Shown: one piece after another, positions 51,888 through 63,114 of the stretch
Layout of the letters: the number at the start of each line of letters is the position of its first letter
Position numbering within the stretch: the first letter of the stretch is position 1
NCBI GenBank assembly: GCA_963921425.1
Contig: OY992840.1
Location: 10,046,501-10,110,500 of the forward strand
Direction: 5' to 3'
From: Dryas octopetala
Lineage: Eukaryota; Streptophyta; Magnoliopsida; Rosales; Rosaceae
DNA: 64,000 bases
Notes under the pieces: generated by a model
What the model was told of the DNA's origin: nothing
The model's input: only the letters and a program-made list of their open reading frames with translations
Database searches by the model: none
Position numbers and translations under genes: made by a program

Positions 51888-52313
51888 GAACAATACTTGG
51901 GTCACTCCCCAAGGTATCAAGGTCACTTCACCTCCCAAAATTCTGATTTCGACAATGTCAGTGCATAATCGGAACCGTTCATTTTTTAGATAACATATTA
52001 AAGATAATCTCTGCAAAAAGTAAAATCAATCGGAAATCGTTTGATTATATAACTGTTGTTAATTAAATAGAAAAAATAGATGGTTTTCAATTAAATAGTG
52101 ATTTTTTTACTAAACCGTTGATTTTTTCTATTTAATTGACAACAGTTATATAATCAAACGATTTCCGATTGATTTTACTTTTTGCAGATATAATCTTTAA
52201 TATGTTATCTAAAAAATGAACGGTTCCGATTATGCGCCGACATTACCGAAATTAAAATTTGGGGGGATGAGGTGACCTTGAGGTATCCCTAAGGAGTGAC
52301 CCAAGTATTGTTC
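51888..52313. mobile_element. hairpin MITE at the 3' end of a gene, 426 bp, exact 9-bp TSD
   Basis: Starts GAACAATACTTGGGTCACTC and ends with its complement. The arms, about 190-200 bp, include perfect stretches (ATCAATCGGAAATCGTTTGA, TTTGATTATATAACTGTTGT). Flanked by TAAATTAAT at 51879-51887 and 52314-52322, an exact 9-bp duplication. It lies directly after the stop of the second DUF7054-type gene, so it probably forms part of that gene's 3' UTR. Confidence 0.93.
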
Positions 52314-52322
52314 TAAATTAAT

Positions 52323-53833
52323 GTGAAATTGTGCCTGTTTTCTATAATATAATAGTCTTTCTTTATAAAATGAGAGATTAAGGATGTGAGTTTTTTTACT
52401 AATTAACTGTCGTCCATAAAATTTGAATTCATAATCTCCTTTCAACAAATGAGAAATTAGATGTCATTCATTAAACTAAATGATTATTAACATTAACGAT
52501 GTGGGTTCAATGCCAGAATTTTTCATGAATAGTTGATTAATTGTGCTGTTCATATTTAATTGAGGGGTTGTTACATGGAGGTATCCACCTCATTTTCTGC
52601 TCTAATAAAGAAGGCCACAGGAGACACTCACAAAGTCACAAGGTGTATGCACACCATACTTCTACATGAACTATGTTGGAACTGTCTCAACTCTCATAAG
52701 TGTACCAACTTCTAGAAGTCAAAAGGTTTTTGACCAGTACACCTCCCTTGACGTACCGTTCTTAATTTTCATATTTGTTGCAAGAGATTTCATGGAGAAA
52801 GTAGGTGTACATTATTAGTTGATGAATTATGTGTTACCATGCAATGTAGTTGACAGTTGTATATAAAATAAGAATCTTTTTCCAAAATACACATGTTGAG
52901 ATCTTTTGTAATAAAATTCACTCTACGTAGATACATTAGGAACAAAATCAATGCAAATATGAAGGTGATCAAAATATATGAATAAAGGTGATCGAAAGAT
53001 GTGGGTCTTTGACAAATGATATTGATTAGAGTCGATAGTTGAACTGAAAATTTGGAACATATGACATATGATCATTATTTGACGTTAAAAAAATACATAA
53101 TTAATAACGCAACTGAATTACCACATAAATGAAGTAGCTCAGAGATAATCCCTAGAGTCATTGCTAGGTGAAATAAGATTCAAGCAAATCCTAATTAAGT
53201 TCAACATGTAGGTTTAAGGACCAACTAATGCTCAAGGTGGGGGTTATGCATGCGAGTTACCAACAAATTAGATTATTATGCTTAAAGACAATGAACATTT
53301 AGGAACTTAGGATTGAATGAAGCTAGGGTTAAATAAGAGTTTGTCAAGAATTGAGATTGGATCCAAGGCATCTCAATGAGATGAATTAGACACATTTAGA
53401 TTTAGGAACATTTGTATATTTTTGCTACAAAAGGAAACTAGGGAGAAGCCCGCCCTCACATCCATGGTCCATAATTAAAAACCAAACATGTGGGACAAGT
53501 GGAGATTATCGCGGTTGGGTTTATAAAACAAAGGTAAAAATACCGCAATCACTCATTCTCGGCGCACCGCGTTAGCTGACTTGACTTACCGTCCTCGATT
53601 CTCTCCGATTATCCAAGAAGACCCCAAAAAAAAAAAAAAAAAAGCTCTGCTTTTCCGATCCTTGCCGTGTAGCCGCAGCAAAAGAGCTAAAGAGACCCAG
53701 CTGCCCAGCCGCGCCAATTGCGCACCAGGCGCCTCTGTTAGCACATCTCACACCGGGGCTGCTGTCGTGCGCACTTAACATCGGAGAGAGAGAGAGAGAG
53801 AGTTTGGAATAAGAGGAAGAGGAGGAAGAGCAT
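52323..53833. other. cornichon upstream region
   Basis: 52323-53500 is AT-rich without a recognisable gene. 53550-53833 is GC-richer with a GA run at about 53785-53801, probably promoter and 5' leader of the cornichon gene. Confidence 0.5.
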
Positions 53834-56242
53834 ATGGGGGATCTCTACGTTTGGCTTGTTTCCTTCTTCTTCCTCATCGCCTTACTTGCCCTTGTTGTTT
53901 TCCAGGTCAATCCCTAAAACCCCTTTCAATTTTATTTCAAATTATTATCAGCTCATTCTCAATTTCAATTTTGTTCCTAAAAAAAAAAAAAAAAATTACT
54001 TCTTGCTCACCCAAATGGTACTTTTAGCTTCGAGGGTCTCTCTATGGGTTTTTTTTACTATAATTTTTATGTTGGTGATAGAAAAATGAAGAAATTAGGT
54101 ACTTTACTGGCAAATATTGATAGAAAACATAGTGTGAAAGTATGGCTCTTACCTCTCTGTCTATGATTATTGGGCGTTATTTTTTCTTGATTTGAAATAG
54201 CTTAATTTTATCTGCATCGTCATGTATTTTTTTTTTTTTGGGTTTTCCCCTTGGAGTAAGTTGTATATGTGTGTGTGTTTTTTTTTGTGATATAGCATAT
54301 TGGTTTCTCTGCAAATTTAAAGCTCAACCGTGGATTACTATGGCTTATCGCTTAACTAGATTGCTTAACTTGATATGATATGAATGCATTTGTTCCTTCT
54401 ATAGGCTTCAAACTCTCTCTTGCAGGCATACAGCTACTTATATTCTAGATGCTTAGGAGTATTATGTTTTTGTTGGGTTGCTTACTTCTTTCATAAAAGG
54501 GTTCAGTTGGCTTGTCTCCTAGTTTCTTTTGCTTTCTTATGTTTGTCGGAATGGAGTTTTCCTAGATGCATGGACATTTACTTAGATGTTTTCTCAAGAA
54601 AAAGATTGGAGTTGTTTTCCAACCCCTGTGTTATCATAGACCAATGTATCATCAAGAAGGAGTTTTATTGGAAGAATTTCCTGACATCTACCGAATAGTA
54701 GAACTATTTGTCAAAAGAAATTTGTTTTAGCAGAAAAAGTTTCTATTTTCTGTTAAAAAAATAATAGAGACATCTTTGATTGAATTTCATATTCCTTATG
54801 TGAAATGTGGAACCTGGAGTTTGTGGTTGTTACCTTTTACCTTGGTATCATTAATTTAGGATTTTCTTGTGTTGCCTTCATTTTTCTTCAGTTTTGTTAG
54901 ACTTGGATTGGCCACCCCCTTGCTGCTATGTGCTAAATTGCAAGGTAGCTTGTTGAGCTTCGTAAGCACGAAATAATCTTTTATTGGGTGATGGTAATGC
55001 TCATGACACCAATAGTAACTGTTTTAATGTGGAAATGGCTGGTGTTAAGATTATGTTAGGACATAGATGTAACTATATATGATAGGGAACATGTTTTGTG
55101 AACTACCTTGATATGATTGATCGTGTATAATGCTATAGCATCTGAGTTGGAACAATGTTATTGCTACACTCTTACTTTTTAAGGGATATGAAAAAGGAAA
55201 TTTAACACTTCTAAAATTGGTGCAGCTGATGTGTCTTGCGGATCTAGAGTTTGATTATATCAACCCTTATGACTCTTCAACTCGGATAAACAGAGTGATT
55301 TTGCCCGAGTATATCACAGAAGGAGTTTTATGTGTCTTCTTTCTTCTAACTAGGCATTGGTTTATGTCACTGTTGTGTGGTCCATACCTCTATTATAATG
55401 TGAAACTGTAAGTTCTCTTGCATCCATATAATATTGATGCATTCCATTATGATTACTTTGAACTTTGAAGAAAAAGAAGGAAAAAATGATGAGGTGGGTA
55501 ATAATGGGTACTAAGCCAAGCTAGGATTATCAAAATCAAGAAATCTGCAAAGATAAGAGTAGAGAAGAAATCAAAGAAAGAGGGAAATGATTCTTGAGAT
55601 GGACAACATAAATACTCAGATTATAGAGTTAAGTGGGGTCGGGGGAAGGAGAGATGAAGAGCTCTATGATAAATTTAAAATTTTTTAAACGTATAATCTG
55701 TGCTACATTATTAATGTATAATATTTTGTTCAGATAAGTATTAGAACACTGCTCCAAGGCTTCAGACACTATCACTGATTTTTGGATGTATATGGAAATG
55801 GTGTAGGTTTCACACAAGCTGATTGACTTAAATCCTAGTGCCATCATAATATAATGATATTGCCATAATTTCTAGACGAATTTATGGTTTAGTGCAGTAA
55901 TCATGTCTTGGTGTTGTGAGATACTGAATGCGCTATCTGTTAAGTTTTATGATCTAAGTGTCTGCTTCTCTTTTCTTTCGATTAGGTATATGAGAAAGCA
56001 GCACCTGGTAGATGTTACTGAGATATTCAATATGCTCCACAAAGAAAAGAAGCAACGACTCTTCAAACTCTTCTATCTTGTTTGCCTCCTCTTTCTCTCG
56101 ATATTCTGGTATTATGGCTAAGAAAGTTGCATGTCTTCTTTGAAATATTCTTTTTCTGCATGTTCAGTACTCCATAGTTACAATCTTTTACTCGCATATT
56201 TGTTGTAGGATGATTCTAACTGCATTGGAAGACCATGAGTAA
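53834..56242 (+). CDS. cornichon-family ER cargo receptor
   Basis: Four exons, 53834-53905, 55226-55407, 55986-56108 and 56209-56242, join in frame to give 136 residues, the normal plant length. Cornichon proteins sit in the early secretory pathway and load membrane proteins into COPII vesicles. Membrane segments are visible in exon 1 (VWLVSFFFLIALLALVVFQ), exon 2 (LCVFFLLTRHWFMSLLCGPY) and exon 3 (LFKLFYLVCLLFLSIFW). Family motifs are LADLEFDYINPYDSSTRIN, the NxxILPEY-like INRVILPEY, and YMRKQHLVDVTEIFNML. The C-terminus is MILTALEDHE. Intron 1 is 1.3 kb. It matches the position of the gene I recall as At1g12390. Confidence 0.95.
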
Positions 56243-56922
56243 TGGGGACAATTGCTGCCTCAACAGAGTGTTTACTGGGGTGATTGCCACTAAATTACTG
56301 CTCCTTTTCAACATTTGTTCCTTTACAACTGATGAAATTGTGGGAGTTCGATCGAAGGTTGTATGATTGTGGGATAGTATAGTTCCTGTGACATTTTTTT
56401 ACGACTCTTTTGTTGTAGCTGTAGTTTGAGGGATTTAGGGTTGTGTTTTCTTAGGTTGGCAGGTTCAAGCAATCTAAATTTGTGGGATAATTTATTAATT
56501 CAGGCATTTAGCTGTCTCAAATATAGTTTGGTATTTCCACTTATGCTTAAACTGAGTGTATTCAAGCTGGTGCCTTGATTTATCTTAGCCGAGCTTTACT
56601 GCTTACCAATAGGTGTTTGATAGGAAAGTTGGTTTCTATTTGGGTTCCTAATTTCCTCCATAATTTCATGATGTAAATTTTCAAATCTACCGCATAGCCA
56701 GAGTCACTTTCTAAATTTATTATGAAGATCACATTCACTTTTTAAAACAAACAATTATCAATGTTGCAATTAGTTAAGATTATAGTTTGGACTATTTAGA
56801 AAGGAAAATGCTACTTATCCTAACTTCTTTTTTCTGGCTTATATGGTGCATTGTATGCACTACATCATTAGACAACATATAAAACCTAATTTGAGGATGT
56901 TATATAAGTTGTATATTAAAAA
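56243..56922. other. cornichon downstream region
   Basis: It should contain the cornichon 3' UTR. No other gene or repeat with clear ends was seen. Confidence 0.5.
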
Positions 56923-57462
56923 GGCTTTTTATCAAATAGTCTCTCAATTTTCACCCAAATATCAATTTGGTCCTTAAATTGCATTTTCACTTAATGTGGT
57001 TTTTCATCTTTACTACTGCAAATTAATGTTATTTTTTCGTTATATTCAGTTTGAATTTCCGTAAAAAATTATCATATGCAGTACATGTGACCTTTTTTTA
57101 TGGGAAAAAGGGTTTTCACATGTCTCATAACTATCCAAAAAAACCCTACAAATTTTTTGTCACTCTTTAATTTTAAGTTTACCCTTGAAAAATACTAAAG
57201 AGATTAAAAAAGATAAAAGTAAAAAAAATCATCAACCCGAGTCTTAACACATTCAGAGAAGGTGTGTTAAGACATTTTGACCAATGAAAAAAGGTTTCAT
57301 TTAATGTACGTGACCATTTTTTACAGATATTCAAAATGAATTGAATGGAAAGGTAACATTGATGTACGATAGTAAATATAGAGGATTATATTGAGTGAAT
57401 GCACTTTAAGGACCAAATTCATATTTCGGTCAAAGTTGATAGACTATTTACCATAAAAAGCC
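56923..57462. mobile_element. diverged hairpin MITE, Mutator type, 540 bp
   Basis: Starts GGCTTTTTAT and ends ATAAAAAGCC. The arms share AAATAGTCT and AATTTGGTCCTTAAA inverted. Flanking 9-mers TATTAAAAA and TTTTAAAAA match at 8 of 9. Arms clearly diverged, so it is older than the 50342 element. Confidence 0.8.
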
Positions 57463-57606
57463 TTTTAAAAAATAACATACTTCCACACCTACAACTATGC
57501 AACTATGTATTTATCGCAAGTGTTATTTGCACTCTCGAAACTAGTGCTATTTTTTTTTAACAATGTTAGAGAGGTTTCTTGGTCAAATCTTTCTTGTTAT
57601 AAAAAA

Positions 57607-58722
57607 GAGTTAATTACACTTACACTCCCTGAGGTTTATCGTCTTTTCACATATACCCCATGAAGTTTCAAAAATTATACATACACCCCTTGAAGTTTCA
57701 AAACTATTGCATATAACCTTCTTCAAAAGAAAAAAAAAATAAAAAAAATAAAAAAATTTGTATTGAGGTTGGACCTTACACCTTAAGTAATCTTATTAGA
57801 CCATTTTACCCCTTAGCATGCTTTTTTGCATAATTTCTTATCATTTTTCATCTCATATAGGGAGTTATATGCAATAGTTTTGAAACTCAAGAGGTATTTG
57901 TAATTATTAAAACCTCATGGGGTATATGTGAAAAAACGATAAACCTCATGTAGTGTAAGTATAATTAAGGCATAAATTCAATTTAGACACATAACTATAC
58001 AAGCTATTTCAACGGAGTCCATGAACTTTAAAATATTTCAAATATACACCTGATCTATTATTTAAATTGAAAAATGAATTTCTGTCTATTGATTCGTTGA
58101 GAGATAAGTTAAATGACAGCTTGGCTTTTACTGACCGGGATTACTTGACGACATGGCGCTATCTCAGCAAGCATTTCCCGCCAAATGAGCTACATAGGCC
58201 CACAATTTAATAATAATAGAGATAGTGAGAGTTTGTGAGCCCGTGTCAGGGGTTAGGTGGACCCGTGTCGCTCATTTCCCGCCAAATAAGCGACACAGGT
58301 CTACCTAACCCCTGACACGGGTCCATAAACTCATCATATCTTTCTCGCTCGTTGAACACAAGTGAGAGATTTATATTCGAATTTGGGGGAAAACGTGATG
58401 TTTTTTGGAGACTAAATGGTCAGGAGAGCGTTCGACAAGCGGGAATGAGGTGATGAGTGTGTGGGCCTGTGTCAAGTGAACATGTGTTGCTCATTTGGCG
58501 GGAAATGTATGCTGAGTTGGTGCCACGTCGCCAATTAATTCCCATTAGCAAAAGCCAAGCTGAGATTTAACTGATCTCTCAATAAATTGATGGACGGAAT
58601 TTCACTTTTCAATTTACATAATAAATCAGGTGTATATTTGAAATATTTGAAAATTCGTGGACCCCGTTGAAATAGCATATATAGTTATGTGTCTAAATTG
58701 AATTTATGCCTATAATTAACTC
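57607..58722. mobile_element. older TIR element split by a nested MITE
   Basis: 57607-57720 and the reverse complement of 57860-57968 plus 58711-58722 match: GAGTTAATTA ends, ACACTCCCTGAGGTTTATCG and CACATATACCCCATGA. The right terminus is interrupted by the 742-bp element at 57969-58710 and resumes as TATAATTAACTC. Outer flanks TATAAAAAA and TATAAAAAG match at 8 of 9. Without the insert and its duplicated 9 bp it is about 365 bp. Confidence 0.82.
57969..58710. mobile_element. 742-bp hairpin MITE, Mutator type, copy 2 (nested)
   Basis: Starts GGCATAAATTCAATTTAGACAC and ends with its exact complement. Flanked by TATAATTAA at 57960-57968 and 58711-58719, an exact 9-bp duplication. Same length and organisation as the copy at 44658, with scattered substitutions. 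It inserted into the right end of an older TIR element. Confidence 0.93.
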
Positions 58723-59262
58723 TATAAAAAGTGAAAAAAAAAAAAAAAATTCAAATGCCCCCTCTTTTAAATAAAAAAATAAAAAAGATCTTACTAATAA
58801 AAGTTTGCCTGACCCTGACCCGGCCCGGTCCATTTTACGGGAAGACGCCCCAATAAAAGTGCCACATTAGTACATTACACTGATACACTCTGAGACGACC
58901 AACCGAAACCCCTGGGAAAGACGAAAGCTCCAACGGCCTCTGAAAGGTAATGTTAATATCTTGAACTTCAAAATTTGATCTTTTTTGTTTTTTAATGCAA
59001 CGTTGCTTCGCTATGATATGCTTTTCGTCTCTACTATCACCTGTTTTGGCAATTTAAATAATTTCTAATTAATTTTGTTGGTTTTATGGTTTTTGGGACT
59101 TTGGGATTACCTGAAAGAGCTTTGAATCGCTCTTTTTCTTTGGGTGTGTAATTGGGTTTGGTTCTTCTACTGAATGGATTTATGGGTTTCGCGCTTTTTT
59201 GCGTTTCTTTTGGTTTTTAGATGTGGCGAGTTGTTGAATGCGGTGTATTGGGCTGATATGCT

Positions 59263-59298
<36 letters not shown>

Positions 59299-59403
59299 TT
59301 CAAGATTTAAGATAATTATAATCGAATTATGCTGCTCTCATCTCTTGTTTTTTGTTGTTGTTGTTGTTGCTGCAGTTTAGAATTTTGAGGTTGCTGATAA
59401 ATT
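58723..59403 (+). promoter_or_regulatory. TFB5 promoter and 5' leader with a probable leader intron
   Basis: 58800-58950 is GC-richer and ends CTCTGAAAG|GTAATG, a good splice donor. A good acceptor (GTTGCTGCAG) lies at about 59367-59376, 27 bp before the ATG, so a leader intron of about 430 bp is likely. It contains a (CT)n run at 59264-59293. Transposons reach to 58722, so the core promoter is confined to about 200 bp unless it uses transposon sequence. Confidence 0.55.
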
Positions 59404-60150
59404 ATGGTAAACGCCACTAAAGGACTATTCATTTCTTGGTAAGTTACTTGTACCAGTTATTTCTTGTGTTTGTGCTCTTAATTTTACGAAATCAAGGATG
59501 GTTTTCGAGGACATTAGCTTCTGGTTCCTCGTTCTAGAAAACTATTTCAATGTACGTAATAATGAAATTATGAGAAGTTTAGCATTTTGCATTGCTTAAA
59601 ATTGTCGTCATGGGTTGACAGTTGATGTTTTTTCCTTTGGAGTTAGTTTGCACCGTTTTTCTGTTGGTAGTTCCAATGGGGAGAGAGGGGTATGGTCATC
59701 ACTATAATGCTGCTTTTGAGTTGAAAGTGAGGGTTTGGTTTTAAAGCTTCTGGTTTGTGTACATTCTATGATATAAATAGCAATCCACAAATAGCTTTTG
59801 ATTTATCCAGTTAGGTTGTGGCTTGCATGGAGTTCTAGTTTCTTACTATAAGGTTTTCATTGCCTGTTAATCCAGCAGTTGGGTTCATACTAAAAATGTA
59901 GTTTGAGTTACTTCTTCTCCTTGCCAAGATCTCTTCTTTGTCTCTGAAAACATTTGTGTTTCTCTTGTGCAGTGACATACCTATGGCGCAATTCATCATC
60001 AATTACAATAATATGCTGCCAGCATCGCAGAAATTCATAATACATGTCTTGGATAGTACTCACCTTTTTGTGCAGCATTATGCGGCTGAGATGATAAGAT
60101 GTGCAATTGCAGAATTTAGAGACCAGAATTCTTATGAGAAGCCTACTTGA
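59404..60150 (+). CDS. TFB5: TFIIH subunit TFB5/TTDA
   Basis: Small subunit of the TFIIH core complex; it stabilises TFIIH and is needed for nucleotide excision repair as well as transcription initiation. Two exons, 59404-59438 and 59973-60150, join in frame to give 70 residues, the usual size. MVNATKGLFISCDIPMAQFI starts the protein; SQKFIIHVLDSTHLFVQ and FRDQNSYEKPT are hallmark plant TFB5 stretches. The joining codon (TG|T, Cys) is split by the intron. It matches the position of the gene I recall as At1g12400. Confidence 0.95.
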
Positions 60151-61457
60151 ATCTTTTAGAGACCAAATGTGTGCATTGTATCTTGGTTTCTTTGTCAATC
60201 TGTCGAAAACTGTCTTTCATTTCTTTGTGAACCGTACTTAAATTACAGCTCCCTATATGAGTAAGCTATTACCTAGTGGCTGGAACAAATTGAAGTGTAT
60301 TTGTGCTGCATAATGCTATTAAATGTCCTTGAAGTGAGCATGTTTTGGTGTTATTCTTAAGTGGGCATGGAACATTTTGAATTTGTGTTGATTATCTGAT
60401 TATGTTGTCTTTAGCAATTGCTTCTGCTTAGCAATACCCATATCAATGATGGGTGCCTTTAGCAATTGCTGGTTCTGATTCAGCCATATGTGGCATCTAA
60501 AATGGTTGGGTAGCAAAGCACAAGTGTCTCTCTTTAGCAATTGCTTGTTCTGGTTCAGCCGTATCACATGTGGCATCTATAAATAGTAGGGGAAGCAAAG
60601 CCTGAGGCACCTAAGAATAACCTACACAGACGTGCTCATTTGGGGTATTTAAATTGTCCCCTCAAAAGGGATTTAAATTGATGGACAAGTGAGGAAATGT
60701 GTATTCAGGAGTTGGATTTTGAAATATCTTCTCTTTGAAACAAGGGGCGCTTATGGTTCTGTAGGTGCTTGAAACATTTTTGTTTTCTCCATATTACTAT
60801 ATATCTCTGGAGTCAATAATTTTATATGAAGAATTACTGAACTCAATCACTTGCTGCCGTTACTTTTTGGTTTTCTGATGAGCATGAATCTCCCATACGT
60901 ATAGACTTTGCACATGAACATCTACAAGCCATGCTTACAAAAGGTAAAAACACACAAAAATAAGGATTCCCAACACGTCACATCATATTTTACAAAAAAA
61001 AAAACTTGAATTACAAAAGCTTGAACCTTAATAATTAATATATTGACAAATGGATTGGTTTTAGAGAACACTGTTGGCTGTGAGTCTCTTCTAAGACAAT
61101 CACAGGCTTGAATACATGAATTTTATATTTTACTATATGGATTTTGTACTCTTTTTATTAAGAAAATCCCAATTCCCAATTGAATTAAGCCAAATTAGCC
61201 AATAGTAATGTATTTTTTTTAATAGCTTTAATGAATTTGTTCAACAATTAGACAAAATGTAAACGGAAGTATGGAACATCCGAACATGCCCTTTTCAAAT
61301 AGGAACTTCTTTACCGGGTCGGATCTTCCATCAAATGACAGTTTAGATCAGTTTACAAACATAAGCTACAATAGTGCCGGGTCTATCTGATCCTTCCTCT
61401 TCGGTCTCTTCATTCTCTATCCCAAAATCCCAACTCTCTCTCTCGCTGTTTGTGAAA
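60151..61457. other. TFB5-CLPR2 intergenic region
   Basis: Contains the TFB5 3' UTR and the CLPR2 promoter. A short direct repeat at about 60413-60600 has three copies of CTTTAGCAATTGCT and two of GGTTCAGCC-like words. No gene was seen. Confidence 0.5.
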
Positions 61458-63053
61458 ATGGCTGTCTCTTTTCACACAACCACTTCTACTCCAAGCCTTC
61501 AGCCCCGAGCTAGACTCTCTCACCCTCCTCCCAGGTTCTCTCTCTCACATGGGTTTTGGTGTCTTTTTTTTTGTTCATTGTTTTTAATAAAAAAAAAAAA
61601 AAAAGAGATTTTTCTTTTTTTCATTATAATCAATAATCTGTGTTCGACAGTTGTGCAACAAAGCATTATTCAGGATTGAAGCTTCAAAATTTAGGTATCC
61701 TCTTGCCCCATTCCTTGATATAAGCTAATTTTGGTCTTCTTTTCCATGATGTAATCATTTTTTAATTTGCTTTTCTTTTAACAAAAATTAGGTACTTTTG
61801 GAGCTAAAAATCCCAACTTGACGGTTGAGTTCTACAGCAAAGTTAATAAGAGCCTTCAACCCAGGTAACAAAATTATGCGCTTGTATACATTTGCTTTAT
61901 CCTTCTGCAATTTGATGGTTGGGTGCAAAAATTAGCGTGTATTATATATATGGGTGGTGCTCAGTTAAGAGCATCAGCAGGGATTTAATTATCTTAGTGG
62001 AGCTTAGAGAATTCTGATTCTTTAAACTCCATTGTGATGTTTGAATGAGTTCCTTGTTTATTCTCTTTTTGAATATTGGGCTATGCAGCAACAATGAGGT
62101 TGGTTTGTTTATCTCTTGTTGTCTAACATATAGGAGTCTTAAGTCATAAGTTCATAACAAGACACTCAAAGATTGTGCATGTTAAACATGTTTTCTTTGT
62201 TTCATCAATAAAATGTTTATTGACTATCGCTGAGTGATTGCAAAGATGTGGTGATTTGACCAAAAAGATGTGGGTGATTATAGCCTACAATCACATGTTT
62301 AAAAATGATGCTTGCATGTAGGTCTGTGTCATAAAGTTGTAATTGACTGTTTTATGTGTTTCTTGTTTCTTGACATGCAATCTATGATGTTTTAGCTATG
62401 AGGCCTTCCAAATGTGTGTATAGCCAATGTGCATGTATATGTGGTGTTAAAGCTACATTTTGCACATTTTAGATATCCCTTTTTTTTTTTTTTTTTTCTG
62501 AATTAAGTAGATGCATGTATACTGTTGTTATTTGCTGTCATTTACTCTAACTGCCCGCCTTAGAGATGGAAAGCTAAAATTCATATTTTAGGAGTGTAAC
62601 TTGTTTTCATTACTTGGTTAGTGTGCCCAGTTCTGTTGTCAGGTTAACATATCTCTTGACAAGTTCTATCATCAATTCAATTCCCCGTTAATGGGGAAGC
62701 TCATTATTGTGATTCCTTTTGATTACTTCTGCAGTAGGTATTGTTCTTTGACTAACACTTTAGTCTACCATTTTTCAAGAAAATAAATATGCTCAATTAG
62801 TTTTGGTTTTTTTGAAACACAAAAGAATAAGTTACAAGTTTGCAAGCTAACTTTTTTCTCTGAGAATTGTTTAAATTGCTAAACCAGTTTGTTAAAGCAT
62901 GGATGATGCATCTCTTTATTTGCACTTTTCAGGACACAAAACCATAGACCATCACGAGCACAAGTTGGAATGATGCCTATAGGGACACCAAAGGTGCCCT
63001 ATAGAACTCCTGGTGAGGGAACTTGGCAATGGGTTGATTTGTGGAATGCTCTG
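61458..63053 (+). CDS. CLPR2: plastid Clp protease subunit CLPR2 (3' part outside window)
   Basis: Non-catalytic R-subunit of the chloroplast Clp protease core, required for plastid protein turnover. Four visible exons, 61458-61534, 61651-61694, 61792-61864 and 62933-63053, join in frame. The N-terminus (MAVSFHTTTSTPSLQPRARL) is Ser/Thr-rich and looks like a chloroplast transit peptide. Then come KHYSGLKLQNLGTFGAKN, VEFYSKVNKSLQPR and the start of the mature domain, MMPIGTPKVPYRTPGEGTWQ then WVDLWNAL, characteristic of CLPR2. The remaining exons lie past the window edge; the last visible donor is CTG|GTAAGT. It matches the position of At1g12410. Confidence 0.94.
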
Positions 63054-63114
63054 GTAAGTCATTACAGTTATTTCCATATCAAATGAACAAGCAGTTTATT
63101 GACCTAGAAGGTTA

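Noticed and set aside
51783-52016. 77-codon antisense frame
   Set aside because: Spans the end of the DUF7054-type gene and the left arm of the MITE; no independent support.
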